Source: Marinobacterium mangrovicola (GTDB lineage Bacteria > Pseudomonadota > Gammaproteobacteria > Pseudomonadales > Balneatricaceae). Taken from it: a stretch of DNA of 64,000 bases. The stretch is taken from positions 62,001 through 126,000 of the forward strand of contig NZ_SMFU01000009.1 of NCBI RefSeq assembly GCF_004339595.1. The letters run 5' to 3'. Shown in pieces: positions 44,786 through 54,278 of this stretch (positions are counted from its first letter, which is position 1; every line of letters begins with the position of its first letter). Below the pieces are notes generated by a model that had not been told where the DNA came from, did not search any database, and saw only the letters and a list, made by a program, of their open reading frames with translations. The translations under genes and the position numbers were made by a program.

Positions 44786-46117
44786 TCAGACTATCTGTAC
44801 CGCGATGCGGTGACAGGCGTTGTTGAGATAGCCTTTCGGGTTCCATCCGGGAACGACCATCGGTTGCGAGTGACCTTCGGAGTCCGTGGCCTTGGCCCAG
44901 ATCTCGTAGTAGCCGATCTCGGGGAAGTCGACCACCGTGCTCCAGCGCTGCCAGGCCAGGCGGTTGGCCGGGGCTTTCAGCTCCACTTCCATCCAGGTGG
45001 CACCAAAGTCGATAGACACCTGCACCTTGTCCACCGCCAGATCCCCTGCCCAGGCATGGCCGCGTACGACCAGCTTTTCACCCTTGGATTGGGTTAGCCC
45101 TGATTCGGGATAGGTAATCAACGACTTCACCGGCATCGATTCTATGGTGACAAAGTCGGACTTGGGTACATCGGTCCCCGGCGCCACCGGATGCCTCGGC
45201 ACACTGTAGGAGGGAGCTCCCATCTTGGTGCCATCGTGTTTCTGGTTACGGATCACGATCCGCTGCAGCCATTTGCCGGAGACAGACCCCGGCCAGCCGC
45301 CACAGACCACACGCAACGGGTAACCGTTGAGGTAGGGAATATCCTCGCCATTCATTGCCCAGGCGATAAGCGACTCATCCTCCAGCGCTTTGTGCATCGG
45401 AACGCCACGGGAGATCGGGTCGCGGCTTGGATCGCCGCTGACATGGGTATCAGCGCCGTAATAACCGATGTAGACCGCATCGTCCTTTATCCCACAGGCT
45501 TCCAGCACATCGCGCAGGCGCACGCCGGTAAAGGTCGGGCAGGCCACTGCACCGGTGGTCCACTGGTTACCGCTGGCGGAAGGCACATATTCACTGCGAC
45601 CGTTACCGCCGCATTCGATCTGCAGCTGATAGGTGTGGTGCTGGAATTTCTGTTTCAGCTCGGCGATGGTAAAACTCATCGGATTAACGCAGGACTCACC
45701 TTCGATGCGCACTTCCCAGGTGGCCGGGTCGATATTCTCGATGGCCGGCGGAATGCCGTTGTTACGCACAAACATGCGGCTTCCAGGGGTGATATCGTCA
45801 TCAAGCAGATGCGCCGGAGTTTCCGCATTGATCGGTCGATCATTAAGAATGGTCAGGCCATCTTTGCCGTCCAGCATGAAGGGTTCATGCTCATCAGCCA
45901 AAGCGACGGGAATGAGGCCCGAAGGCATTTTATCGGCGAAGGGAATTGCTGCGGCGCCAATCGCCGCCCCCATAGCGGCCAGGCCGCTTTTCTTTAGAAA
46001 TCCGCGCCGAGACTCCGGATCGACCACCCGTCCCCAGACAAGGCGGTCCGCCTTTTCGGGATCTTCGGCGTACAACTCATGCAGGCCGCGCGTTTCTCTC
46101 TCTTTATCTTTGGACAT
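44786..46117 (-). CDS. SorA/SoxC-like molybdopterin sulfite dehydrogenase, Tat-exported
   Basis: 443 residues of the sulfite oxidase family, oxidising sulfite to sulfate in the periplasm. Twin-arginine signal SRRGFLKK at 37-44, molybdenum-ligand Cys169 in QIECGGNGR, YGADTHVS and the PLRVVCGGWPG segment, and a C-terminal dimerisation domain (from about 320). The ~36 residues before the twin-arginine are unusually long. ATG 46117 is preferred to a GTG one codon earlier. SoxC is an alternative, but the downstream monoheme cytochrome and absence of sox genes favour a SorAB-type enzyme. Confidence 0.87.
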   Translation of the reverse strand: MSKDKERETRGLHELYAEDPEKADRLVWGRVVDPESRRGFLKKSGLAAMGAAIGAAAIPFADKMPSGLIPVALADEHEPFMLDGKDGLTILNDRPINAETPAHLLDDDITPGSRMFVRNNGIPPAIENIDPATWEVRIEGESCVNPMSFTIAELKQKFQHHTYQLQIECGGNGRSEYVPSASGNQWTTGAVACPTFTGVRLRDVLEACGIKDDAVYIGYYGADTHVSGDPSRDPISRGVPMHKALEDESLIAWAMNGEDIPYLNGYPLRVVCGGWPGSVSGKWLQRIVIRNQKHDGTKMGAPSYSVPRHPVAPGTDVPKSDFVTIESMPVKSLITYPESGLTQSKGEKLVVRGHAWAGDLAVDKVQVSIDFGATWMEVELKAPANRLAWQRWSTVVDFPEIGYYEIWAKATDSEGHSQPMVVPGWNPKGYLNNACHRIAVQIV

Positions 46118-46383
46118 CACGCACTCTCCTCAGGGCCCGGTTCAGGAGTTCAGCGTGACAGGCAAGCGAGCACGTTATTCCTTGTCGAATAACGGCGCCA
46201 GACCTTCACTGTTTACCGGGCATATTTTTATAGGTATTACCCTTTGGAACCAGTCAGGGGAGCGATGTTTAAATCAGGGCCTCCCGAGCAACCAGCCGAA
46301 ACACTGTTGGTTTCAATACACGTCGGTTTCAAGCCTAGCAGCTCGGATTAAATTCAGCTTTCCTTATATAAAAATATTCTAAT

Positions 46384-46404
46384 AGGTTTTGGAATTATAA
46401 ACCT
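46384..46404 (-). terminator. Weak hairpin after the DsrE-like gene
   Basis: AGGTTT/AAACCT arms with an AT-rich loop followed on the minus strand by an A/T-rich tract, 10 bp after the DsrE-like stop. The rest of the 296-bp gap to sorA (46118-46413) presumably carries the sorA promoter; none was clear enough to call. Confidence 0.3.
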
Positions 46405-46413
46405 GTTCCACGC

Positions 46414-46716
46414 TTACGCTCGGATATAAGCCCATCCGGCCGCCTGCTGCCGTGCCAGATGCTGCACCGCCGCGGCAACCACACGCACGCCCTCGGGCTC
46501 CTGTAGTTGCTGCCCGTCCAGACTGTTACGGCAGAGCACCAGCAGTGGCAGAATTTCTGCGTCAGTAATCAACACAGCCACAGCCGCTGCCGGGCCGTTG
46601 ACGACGATCTCGACCTCCGCGTCATCCTCAAGCTTGAGCAGGTTACGGGCATTGTTCTGTGCACGCTTAAGCGCCTCGAGTGTGGGCGCGTGGATCATCA
46701 GCTTGATCGCCGCCAT
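46414..46716 (-). CDS. DsrE-like small sulfur-related protein
   Basis: 100-residue cytoplasmic protein with the DsrE/DsrF-like fold pattern: KLMIHAPTLEALKRAQNNARNLL, EVEIVVNGPAA and LVLCRNSLDGQQL, where the single Cys (about residue 62) matches the persulfide-carrying position of the family. Begins 17 nt after the ATPase stop. Likely a sulfur-relay or sensor protein in this sulfonate/sulfite cluster (inference). Confidence 0.7.
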   Translation of the reverse strand: MAAIKLMIHAPTLEALKRAQNNARNLLKLEDDAEVEIVVNGPAAAVAVLITDAEILPLLVLCRNSLDGQQLQEPEGVRVVAAAVQHLARQQAAGWAYIRA

Positions 46717-46733
46717 GGGTCAATCCTCAACAA

Positions 46734-47465
46734 TCAGATAGCTCGGGAGATTTCATCCGCCAGGTTCTGTAGCTCTTCAGCGCCGCGTCCGCGCGGCCGC
46801 GGCAGATCGATCCGACGGTCTAATGCAATTTTAGCAGGCGAGCCGGCCAGCACGATGACACGGTCGGCCAGATAGACCGCCTCTTCAATATCGTGGGTGA
46901 TAAACAGCACCGCCTTTTGGGTTTCATCCCAGATGCTGAGCAGTTGGTCCTGCAGATGACGCCGGGTGATCGCATCCACAGCGCTGAACGGCTCATCCAT
47001 CAGCAGCAGATGCGGATGCACCGCCAGGGCACGGGCGATACCGCCACGCTGCACCTGGCCACCGGAAAGCTGATGCGGCCAACGATCGGCCAGTTCTTCC
47101 AGACGCGCAAGCTTGAGCACTTCGTCAACACGTTCGCGTTTCTGCTCGGCGGTGAGCTTCAGGCCCTTGAGGCCGTATGCCACGTTGGCGCGCAGCCGGC
47201 GCCAGGGCATCAGCCGGCCATCCTGAAAAACGATGCCGCGACGGCGGCGGGTGTCATCATGGGGAACGTTAAGTGAAATCGAGCCGCCGCTGGATTCAGC
47301 AAGGCCAGCGACACAACGCAGCAACGTTGACTTACCCACGCCGGAGCCGCCTACCACGGCGATAAACTCACCAGGCTCCACCCGCAGATTCAGCCCGCTA
47401 AAGACCGGGCTCTCGCTGTTGCCGTAGTGGTAACTGAGATTGTCGATATTCAGGATGGACGCCAT
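46734..47465 (-). CDS. ABC importer ATPase, SsuB/TauB type
   Basis: 243 residues: Walker A GGSGVGKST (about 37-45), signature LSGGQVQRGGIARAL, Walker B LLLMDEPFSAVD, H-loop FITHDIEEA. The SsuB/TauB/NrtC look suits sulfonate, taurine, nitrate or similar uptake. It overlaps the permease end by 16 nt. Confidence 0.9.
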   Translation of the reverse strand: MASILNIDNLSYHYGNSESPVFSGLNLRVEPGEFIAVVGGSGVGKSTLLRCVAGLAESSGGSISLNVPHDDTRRRRGIVFQDGRLMPWRRLRANVAYGLKGLKLTAEQKRERVDEVLKLARLEELADRWPHQLSGGQVQRGGIARALAVHPHLLLMDEPFSAVDAITRRHLQDQLLSIWDETQKAVLFITHDIEEAVYLADRVIVLAGSPAKIALDRRIDLPRPRGRGAEELQNLADEISRAI

Positions 47466-48232
47466 GTGAGGACTCGCTTCTCGACCTGGGCAAAAAGAGT
47501 ATCGCTGAGGGTATACACCAGCGAGATAACCAGCATGTAGACAACAACCGCCTCATAGGCGCCGACGCCGGCGGCGGAGTTCATCTCCTGCCCCATGCCC
47601 GGCACGCCGAGCAGTTCGGCGGCAATCAACGTCATCCACGCCTGGCCAATACCGGTACGGATCCCGGAGAAGATCCCCGGCGCCGCGCCCGGCAGAGTCA
47701 CCTGCAACGCCTGGCGCAGATAACCGTTCTGACCAAAGGCGCGCGCCAGCTCATAGTATTTCGGGTCCACATGGCGCACCGCGGAATAGGTGGCGAAGTA
47801 GTTCACCCAGAACACGCCGATGGCGATAACAAACGCAGCGCCGGCGTGGCTCACCTTGAACCAGGCGATGGCGAAGACCACCCAGGCCAGCGGCGGAATC
47901 GGGCGCAGAATACGCGCCAGCCAGGCATGCAGTGCATCCATCATCGATGAAGACGCCGCTACTGTGCCGACCAGAAAACCAAACAGGGTACCCAACGCCA
48001 GACCCCAGGCGTAATGCACCAGGCTCGACAGAATCGCTGGTAGCAGACGATCCGAGTTCCACTCATCCATCAGCGCCTGCGGCAGCAGAAACGGATCGGG
48101 AATGGTACCGGAGGGCGCCCAGCCGGAGACCTGGGCAAATTTCCACAGCGCAACAAACGCCGCCACGCCGACTAAACCAAGCAAGGCCCGCCCCCAGGGG
48201 GAGCGAGCCATAGGATGCACCTGTTGCGTCAT
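47450..48232 (-). CDS. ABC importer permease, SsuC/TauC type
   Basis: 260 residues, about six helices, with the EAA-loop-like segment YYELARAFGQNGYLRQALQVTLPGAAPGIFSGIRTGIG. Two starts are possible: ATG 48232, or ATG 48211 with CAGGTG 6 nt upstream. Cotranscribed with the ATPase and binding protein. Confidence 0.9.
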   Translation of the reverse strand: MTQQVHPMARSPWGRALLGLVGVAAFVALWKFAQVSGWAPSGTIPDPFLLPQALMDEWNSDRLLPAILSSLVHYAWGLALGTLFGFLVGTVAASSSMMDALHAWLARILRPIPPLAWVVFAIAWFKVSHAGAAFVIAIGVFWVNYFATYSAVRHVDPKYYELARAFGQNGYLRQALQVTLPGAAPGIFSGIRTGIGQAWMTLIAAELLGVPGMGQEMNSAAGVGAYEAVVVYMLVISLVYTLSDTLFAQVEKRVLTWRPS

Positions 48233-48241
48233 TGCTAGCGT

Positions 48242-49261
48242 TTACTCCTGAACCAGCTCATCGTAGAAACGGGTATCGAACAGGGTGCTCAGATCAACTT
48301 CCGCCTTCAGCGAACCCAGCTCTGCCTGGAAATCGCGCATGGTGCGGGTGCCGTCGATGATGGCGTTGGGATCAGCTTCGAATTGATCGTGGGAACGCTG
48401 CAGCGCCTTGAGCACGATATCCGCCGGCAGACGACCGCCGCCAACGTACTTACCCACCGCCTTGGCGGCTTCTTCCGGCTGATCGCGTAGTTGATTGGTG
48501 GCGTCGATATGCGCTTTCACCAGCGCTTTGACCAGTTCCGGCTGCTCGCTGATCAGGCTCTCACGCACCGCCAACACGGCACCGGGCTGATGTGGGAACA
48601 TCTCGGAGCCAGCGGCAACGACCTGAGCGTCATCCCTGCGATCCAGCACGATGCTGACAATCGGCTCCAGAATCGCCGCACCGTCTACGGCGCCGGTCAT
48701 CAGTGACTGCTGCACCTGGGCGGCGCCCTGGTAGATGATGTCGATATTATCGTTGATCTGCTGCTCGCTCAGACCCAGCTGATGACGCAGCCAGTACTGC
48801 AGCACCGTCTCCGGCACCGAGCCCTGAGGGAAGGTGGTGATAACCGCTTTGCGTCCCTTATCCGCCTGGAAACGTGCAAAGGCTGTAGCCGCTTCGCCAT
48901 CGGTAAAATAGGGAGCCAGCTCACCCAGAGAGATCAGGCTGATCTGCTCAACGATGTTGGAGGCTACCACCTTGATATCCGCCCCCTTGGCGCGAGCCAC
49001 CATGGCCGGCCCAATGCCCATGTAAGCCACATCAAGCTGACCGGCCAGCAACGCCTGCACAATGGCGGGGCCGTTCTGGAACTTGATCAGATCGGGATCG
49101 CTGACGCCCGCCTGGTTCAGGGCATCCCCCTCCAGCACCACAAAGGACTGGGATACCGGAATAATCGGCATGTAGCCGATCTCCAGGGACTTGTCTGCAG
49201 CAAAGGTAAGACCGCTCCAACCCATTAACAGGACGGAAACGAGAGCAAATAGACGACGCAT
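48242..49261 (-). CDS. ABC importer substrate-binding protein, SsuA/TauA/NitT type
   Basis: 339 residues with a signal peptide (MRRLFALVSVLLMGWSGLTFAA) and the SsuA/TauA fold: EIGYMPIIPVSQSFVV, VQALLAGQLDVAYMGIGPAMVARAKGADIKVVA, and FPQGSVPETVLQYWL. ATG 49261 follows GGAG by 8 nt; the longer open frame upstream has no signal. First gene of the importer. Context (sulfite dehydrogenase, DsrE, TSUP permease) favours a sulfonate ligand over nitrate. Confidence 0.9.
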   Translation of the reverse strand: MRRLFALVSVLLMGWSGLTFAADKSLEIGYMPIIPVSQSFVVLEGDALNQAGVSDPDLIKFQNGPAIVQALLAGQLDVAYMGIGPAMVARAKGADIKVVASNIVEQISLISLGELAPYFTDGEAATAFARFQADKGRKAVITTFPQGSVPETVLQYWLRHQLGLSEQQINDNIDIIYQGAAQVQQSLMTGAVDGAAILEPIVSIVLDRRDDAQVVAAGSEMFPHQPGAVLAVRESLISEQPELVKALVKAHIDATNQLRDQPEEAAKAVGKYVGGGRLPADIVLKALQRSHDQFEADPNAIIDGTRTMRDFQAELGSLKAEVDLSTLFDTRFYDELVQE

Positions 49262-49505
49262 GGCGAGACTCCGGCTGAAGTGTAAATCAGAGGAGACAAT
49301 CCTATATAAACAAAAACAAAGTAAAAAGGTCGGATTAAGATCTTTTGGCAATATCAATAGTTGCGAATGTAATCCCTGCCGCAGCCTTTCCGTTCAGTGT
49401 TATTGCCTCCGAAGCAGACGTTACGAACCTTTTCCGGGATAATTTACCGCACCTTTGCAGTTGCAAAGCAGCATCCACACACTCGCCACCCGGGACACTC
49501 GCACC

Positions 49506-50303
49506 ATGGAACTGGACCTCAGTCTGATCCTGCTACTTCTACTGACCGGCCTTGGCGCCGGCACCATCGACGCCATCGCCGGCGGCGGCGGGTTAATCAC
49601 TTTGCCGGTGCTACTCGCCAGCGGCCTGAGCCCGGTGCAGGCACTGGCCACCAACAAACTGCAGGGCAGTTTCGGCACCCTGGCCGCCACGCTTTATTTC
49701 GTGCGCAAAAAACTGGTGAATCTGCGCGAGATGCGCACGATGATCATCTGCACCTTTATCGGTTCAGCACTGGGTACGGTAATGGTCCAGCTGATAGACA
49801 GCAGTATTCTCGCAGCGATCATGCCGGCGCTGCTGATACTGATCGCACTCTACTTTGCGTTTTCACCGAAAATCGGTGATCAGGACCTTGACCGCCGCAT
49901 CAGCGTGCTGCTGTTCAGCACCGCTATCACTTTCGCCGTGGGCTTTTACGATGGTTTTTTTGGCCCCGGTACCGGCACCTTTTTCACCCTCGCCTTTGTC
50001 ACTCTGGCGGGCTTTGGTCTCGCCCGCGCCACGGCGCATACCAAGGTCCTTAACTTCACCTCGAATATCGCATCGCTGCTGTTCTTTTTGTTCAGCGGGC
50101 ACATCGTCTGGCTGGCCGGCTTCGCCATGGCGGTTGGACAGCTGATCGGCGGCCAGCTAGGCGCCCGGCTGGTCGTCAGCCGCGGTACAAAACTGGTGCG
50201 CCCGCTGATTGTCATCATCACTCTGCTGATGTCAGCTAAACTGCTGCTGGACCGATTTGGGCTCTCACCCGGCGAGCTGGCCACTAGAGTTTTCGGCGGC
50301 TAA
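49506..50303 (+). CDS. TSUP (TauE/SafE, YfcA-like) membrane permease
   Basis: 265 residues, about eight helices, with the two TSUP repeat motifs [36 protein letters not shown] and [16 protein letters not shown]...TKVLNF. The family includes sulfite and sulfoacetate exporters. Divergent from the Ssu/Tau-type importer (244-bp gap), consistent with sulfite removal after sulfonate breakdown. ATG 49506 gives the expected MELDLSLIL opening; the ribosome site is weak. Confidence 0.87.
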   Translation: MELDLSLILLLLLTGLGAGTIDAIAGGGGLITLPVLLASGLSPVQALATNKLQGSFGTLAATLYFVRKKLVNLREMRTMIICTFIGSALGTVMVQLIDSSILAAIMPALLILIALYFAFSPKIGDQDLDRRISVLLFSTAITFAVGFYDGFFGPGTGTFFTLAFVTLAGFGLARATAHTKVLNFTSNIASLLFFLFSGHIVWLAGFAMAVGQLIGGQLGARLVVSRGTKLVRPLIVIITLLMSAKLLLDRFGLSPGELATRVFGG

Positions 50304-50406
50304 GCCCAACACTTCGGCCGGAACATTTTCCTTTAGCGGCGTTCCCAATCATTGCATCCGCGCTTTAAGGGCGTTTTATAAGGCATTCCATCAAGGAGAG
50401 AGAGTG

Positions 50407-50973
50407 ATGAGCAAAAAGATTCTGATGATCACCGGCGACTTCACCGAAGATTACGAAACCATGGTGCCCTTCCAGACCCTGCTAGCCGTGGGACATCAGG
50501 TAGATGCGGTTTGCCCGGATAAGAAAGCGGGCGACAGCGTAGCCACCGCGATCCATGACTTTGAAGGTGATCAGACCTACAGCGAAAAGCCGGGGCATCG
50601 CTTCGCGCTGAATGCCAGTTTCGACGAGATCGACCCCGCCGCCTATGACGCACTGGTGATCCCCGGAGGTCGCGCGCCGGAGTACCTGCGGCTGAACAGC
50701 GATGTGATCAAGATGGTGCGCCACTTTTTCGACACCAACAAACCGGTGGCAGCGATCTGTCATGGCGCTCAGCTGCTGGCCGCCGCTGATGTGCTGAAGG
50801 GACGTCGCTGTTCCGCTTATCCGGCCTGCTCACCGGAGGTACGACTGGCCGGTGGCGAGTTCGCCGAGATCGAAGTGGATCAGGCCACCACCGATGGCAA
50901 CCTGGTCACCGCACCGGCCTGGCCCGCGCATCCGGCCTGGCTTTCTCAGTTTATGGCCCTGCTCAACAGCTAG
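50407..50973 (+). CDS. DJ-1/PfpI family protein
   Basis: 188 residues of the DJ-1/PfpI superfamily (class I glutamine-amidotransferase-like). Nucleophile-elbow Cys118 in AICHGAQLL, with a nearby acidic residue Glu in DFTEDYE; a PfpI-like acid at [13 protein letters not shown] 50407 preceded by AAGGAGAGAG. Members act as chaperones, glyoxalases or proteases; the exact role cannot be read. Confidence 0.87.
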   Translation: MSKKILMITGDFTEDYETMVPFQTLLAVGHQVDAVCPDKKAGDSVATAIHDFEGDQTYSEKPGHRFALNASFDEIDPAAYDALVIPGGRAPEYLRLNSDVIKMVRHFFDTNKPVAAICHGAQLLAAADVLKGRRCSAYPACSPEVRLAGGEFAEIEVDQATTDGNLVTAPAWPAHPAWLSQFMALLNS

Positions 50974-51082
50974 GGCTTCGCGCCCAGCGCGATAGACCAC
51001 CCCTGCCGGGCCGGCATCTGCGTCGGCCCGCGCCTCCCCTGCCATTTCAGGCCGGAGGCTTCTGGCAATTCATGCCTGGGAA

Positions 51083-51430
51083 TCACCATTCATACATCGG
51101 CTTGCCGTCGCTAAGACGCAACCAGCCCTTGATAATCCGATAGATCACCCAGACCGTATTGATAGCCAGGATCAGGTAACCGACCAGAATAATGATCGAC
51201 AGGAAACCGGTAATAAACCAAAAGACGCTGAACCAGAAGGTACGTATCTGCCAGCGAAAGTGAGATTCGTAGAGGGTGCCGCGGACATCCGGCTGCTTGA
51301 CGTAGTTGATAATCACCGCGACCAGAAAGGTAATACCGATTAAGAAAGAGGCCGCCTGCAAAGCATAAACAAGCGTGGTGATGTTCTTGAGATTCCGGTC
51401 TTCGTCTTCTGGTATCAGGGTATCGCTCAT
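51083..51430 (-). CDS. DUF4870-like membrane protein
   Basis: 115 residues with three hydrophobic segments (about 17-42, 58-82, 84-105) and the family-like SHFRWQIRTFWFSVFW. Start taken at ATG 51430 (MSDTLIPEDED), with AGGCAGG upstream. Function unknown. Confidence 0.78.
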   Translation of the reverse strand: MSDTLIPEDEDRNLKNITTLVYALQAASFLIGITFLVAVIINYVKQPDVRGTLYESHFRWQIRTFWFSVFWFITGFLSIIILVGYLILAINTVWVIYRIIKGWLRLSDGKPMYEW

Positions 51431-51606
51431 GGACCTGCCTTGAAAAAACGTCGTGAACAAAGAGAGGATTTAAGCGGTCAGTATGACAAGGAAGCGTTGC
51501 TGCTCCAAGCAGTGCTACCTCGCCGCCCCACCTTCGCCGTCGCTGCTGTCGACTAGCCACCGAGCAGCGCTCGGCCGCTGAAACTGTCACACCAAGGGAG
51601 AGACAG

Positions 51607-52137
51607 ATGTTGAAACGCATATCCGCCATTTTTCTGCTGGCCGCACTGGTGGCCGGCTGTTCCAACGATGGCTGGCAAACAGCAAGCCGCGAGTCCGCCG
51701 GCATCGCACCGCCAGCATCGGATACGCCCGAGGCGGTGATCCAGGTTTATGCCGCCGATGCCTGGGGCTGGCGAGGTATATTCGCGGTTCACACCTGGAT
51801 CGCCATAAAACCCAGCAACGCCGACAGTTATACCGTTCACGAAGTGGTCGGATGGCGCGAGCGTCGTGGACTTCCGGTGCTGAGGTCTGTTCAGGATCAG
51901 CCGGACCGTTACTGGTACGGCGCCCGTCCAGAAGTGATCTACGACCTGCGCGGACCCGAAGCGGATGAGCTGATTCCCAAGATTCAGTCGGCGGTGGAAA
52001 ACTACCCGTGGAAAGACGAGTATCGTGTGTTCCCAGGCCCCAACAGCAACACCTTCCCCGCCTGGGTGGGTTTACAGGTTCCGGAAATGGAACTGGATAT
52101 GCCGTTCAGGGCTATAGGCTCAAGCTGGGCCGACTGA
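51607..52137 (+). CDS. DUF3750-type lipoprotein
   Basis: 176 residues: lipoprotein signal MLKRISAIFLLAALVAGC (lipobox LVAGC), then a DUF3750-like domain with YAADAWGWRGIFAVHTWIAIK, ARPEVIYDLRG and YPGPNSNTFPAW-like FPGPNSNTFPAWV. A His-containing WGWR...HTW and PxNSNTF pattern hints at an enzymatic pocket, but no activity is known. AGAGACAG-type site upstream of the ATG. Confidence 0.8.
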   Translation: MLKRISAIFLLAALVAGCSNDGWQTASRESAGIAPPASDTPEAVIQVYAADAWGWRGIFAVHTWIAIKPSNADSYTVHEVVGWRERRGLPVLRSVQDQPDRYWYGARPEVIYDLRGPEADELIPKIQSAVENYPWKDEYRVFPGPNSNTFPAWVGLQVPEMELDMPFRAIGSSWAD

Positions 52138-52227
52138 ACTGCTGGTAGATGCGAGACCGCTGGTCTAGAGTGGCGGCCTCGCACTCGATCGCGGTCGGGT
52201 GCCCTCAGCTAACCAACGAGAGCCGTA

Positions 52228-52716
52228 ATGAAAATCTGGGTAGATGCGGACGCCTGTCCGGTGGTGATCAAAGAGATTATTTTCCGCGCCGCTGAACGCG
52301 CCGGTATAGAAACCACACTGGTAGCCAACCAGTATATTCGCACGCCGCCGTCGAAACTGATCAAGGCGATTCAGGTGAGCCAGGGGTTCGATATCGCCGA
52401 TAATGAAATCGTGCGTCGTGTCGAATCCGGCGATCTGGTGATCACCAGCGATATCCCGCTGGCGGCCGAGGTGATCGAGAAAGGCGCTCTGGCGCTCAGC
52501 CCCCGCGGTGAACTGCTCACTGCCAATAATGTGAAAGCGCGCCTGAACATGCGCGACTTTTACGAGACATTGAGATCCAGCGGCATCCAGACTGCCGGCC
52601 CCGCAGCCCTGAGCCAGACGGACCGGCGCGAGTTCGCCCGACACCTGGATACACTGATCGCACGCGCCAAACGCCAGGTCAGCGCAAAACCACCGGCATC
52701 GAATAAAGACGCCTAA
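52228..52716 (+). CDS. YaiI/YqxD family (UPF0178) protein
   Basis: 162 residues starting [17 protein letters not shown], the family hallmark, with [11 protein letters not shown] and [30 protein letters not shown], a PIN-like/NYN-type acidic arrangement (Asp6, Asp8, Asp in SD). Cytoplasmic. Converges with the DnaJ-related gene, their stops overlapping by 4 bp. Possibly a nuclease-like fold; no function established. Confidence 0.92.
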   Translation: MKIWVDADACPVVIKEIIFRAAERAGIETTLVANQYIRTPPSKLIKAIQVSQGFDIADNEIVRRVESGDLVITSDIPLAAEVIEKGALALSPRGELLTANNVKARLNMRDFYETLRSSGIQTAGPAALSQTDRREFARHLDTLIARAKRQVSAKPPASNKDA

Positions 52717-53120
52717 TGCGGTAACGATGGCTTGTCGTTTAACGCGGCCATCATCCGATCGATATCTTCCGCCGTGGTCTCGCTGTATTCATTCCAGTCC
52801 AGATAATACTCGGCAAGCTGGGGATACCACTCCGGCTCCTGCTCCGGCGACTCTGCCCGCTGACGCTCGTGCAGCTCGATATGCAGCGGCGAGATCTCCA
52901 GCACACGATTTTCCTCCTGCCAGAGAATATCCTGCAGATCGTAGAGCGCATTCATGATCAGAAAATGTTTGCGATACAGCGGTAGCAATCCCGGCCCCGC
53001 GCCGTTTTGATCCTCGAACAGCCTTTGCCGATCCAGCGCTTTCATCAGACTGTATTCGCTGATGCCATCTGGATGATCACGCAGTACAGCGAGAACCTGA
53101 GGCAATACCGGGTTAACCAT
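52713..53120 (-). CDS. DnaJ-related N-terminal domain protein, lacking the J domain
   Basis: 135 residues matching the DNAJ-related domain: [46 protein letters not shown] and [20 protein letters not shown]. Relatives in gammaproteobacteria usually continue into a C-terminal J domain with HPD; here the gene stops directly after the domain. ATG 53120 has AGGCAGG upstream; ATG 53141 is a longer alternative. Function of the domain is unknown. Confidence 0.72.
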   Translation of the reverse strand: MVNPVLPQVLAVLRDHPDGISEYSLMKALDRQRLFEDQNGAGPGLLPLYRKHFLIMNALYDLQDILWQEENRVLEISPLHIELHERQRAESPEQEPEWYPQLAEYYLDWNEYSETTAEDIDRMMAALNDKPSLPH

Positions 53121-53170
53121 AAGCAAACCTGCCTTGTTCATTGACCAACTGACTAAATTATAGACAGGCT

Positions 53171-53506
53171 TCAGTGACCCGGCAGAGGCTCTATAACGGG
53201 GATATCGAAGTGCACGGCCAGGCTATCCACGACCGCGTTCAGAGATTGCCCCTCCAACGCATCGAAGAGTGCGGCACTTGCCGAGCTCGGTGGGTATTCC
53301 AGATGCAGGCCATAGCGCTCTTCCGCCTGACCGAGGGTATAGAGATAAGCGCGCAGTTGAGGATCTTCCGGGTGACAGATAAACACAGCACAGCGGTCAC
53401 AGTCCGTTGCTTCGTCGACACGAAACGCAGACTCGCCTAAACGGGTCTGCAGCAGCAGTAACAGGTGCCGGATACTCTGATCCTTATCCATGGCCCAGAT
53501 ATTCAT
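53171..53506 (-). CDS. Hypothetical protein, 111 aa
   Basis: Soluble, acidic protein with GAGG 8 nt before ATG 53506. Features: MNIWAMDKDQSIRHLLLLLQTRLG, a Cys pair in DCDRCAVFICHPEDP, and a C-terminal DIPVIEPLPGH. The HPED/Cys pattern could suggest a regulatory or metal-contacting role, but no family was recognised. Confidence 0.65.
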   Translation of the reverse strand: MNIWAMDKDQSIRHLLLLLQTRLGESAFRVDEATDCDRCAVFICHPEDPQLRAYLYTLGQAEERYGLHLEYPPSSASAALFDALEGQSLNAVVDSLAVHFDIPVIEPLPGH

Positions 53507-53624
53507 GGAAACGTCCTCGGTTCACTTAACCCCCTCGTCATCATACGCCGCATCCAACGAATCTGAACACCAGCCCGCCGATTTAGTTTCTCTTCCAGGT
53601 ATCAAGCTCGTGAGCTGAAAAGAC

Positions 53625-53656
53625 AAAAAAAGGCCCGCTCTGAGGCGGGCCTTTTT
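53625..53656 (-). terminator. Intrinsic terminator of the small membrane protein gene
   Basis: GGCCCGC/GCGGGCC stem with a 6-nt loop, flanked by seven A on one side (T-run on the minus strand) and five T on the other. It lies 55 bp after the stop of the minus-strand 44-codon gene and has the longer T-run in that direction. Confidence 0.88.
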
Positions 53657-53711
53657 CACGAGGATCAAGCTTAACCGGGAGCCAAGCCTGGCACTTCTGA
53701 ATCCGTGTCTC

Positions 53712-53846
53712 TTATTTGTGCTTCGGTTCTTCGTTCATCAGATGGCGGACTTTGATAAACGCCCAGACCATCACGCCGGCCATGGCAACAACACCGATTA
53801 CACTGGGTACAAGAACTTCGAGGCTGTAGGCATCAACACCAAACAT
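53712..53846 (-). CDS. 44-residue single-pass membrane protein
   Basis: A small gene read on the minus strand: MFGVDAYSLEVLVPSVIGVV opening, one transmembrane helix (about residues 10-31) and a charged tail ending EEPKHK. Supported by AAGGGTGA 7 nt before the ATG and a strong terminator 55 bp downstream. Size and topology resemble accessory subunits of respiratory complexes, but no oxidase gene is adjacent. Unknown function. Confidence 0.65.
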   Translation of the reverse strand: MFGVDAYSLEVLVPSVIGVVAMAGVMVWAFIKVRHLMNEEPKHK

Positions 53847-54077
53847 AGCGGTCACCCTTTCTTCTCTTTTAACGTTGGAGATAGAGTAACGCTGAACCTT
53901 TCGGAGAATATTGACTCAGCTCAAGCAAGCCTCCACTCCATTTCTGGCTTGAAAAAAAGGCTCATTTATCCCATTACTGAAATTGAGCAGATGCAATAAC
54001 CTGGCAGGAAGTACGAGGCGCAAAAAACGTTTCACATAAACAACCTGCACGCAGACTTGTCTTACAAGGAGAAGAAA

Positions 54078-54278
54078 ATGCCCACCAAAATGAAAATCTG
54101 GTCAGCTGAACAGCTCAAACAGATGAACGAGGAGCGGTTCCTGGTCGAGATGCTGGATATGTTCCGCTATACCCCCGAGCTCAGCGAAAGTGACGAGTCT
54201 GTAAAAGAGATCCGTGCACATCTGACCCGCGTTGAAGACGCGCTGCGCGCCCGCCTCGCCGTCACCAAAGAGCTGTAA
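54078..54278 (+). CDS. Hypothetical protein, 66 aa
   Basis: Small soluble, helix-rich protein (MPTKMKIWSAEQLKQMNEER, then ESDESVKEIRAHLTRVEDALRARL). AAGGAG lies 6-7 nt before ATG 54078, strong support for translation. No family recognised; charged heptad-like spacing could form a short coiled coil. Confidence 0.62.
   Translation: MPTKMKIWSAEQLKQMNEERFLVEMLDMFRYTPELSESDESVKEIRAHLTRVEDALRARLAVTKEL

Noticed and set aside
53718-53999. A 93-codon plus-strand frame
   Set aside because: It lies opposite the better supported 44-residue membrane protein gene, which has a ribosome site and terminator.
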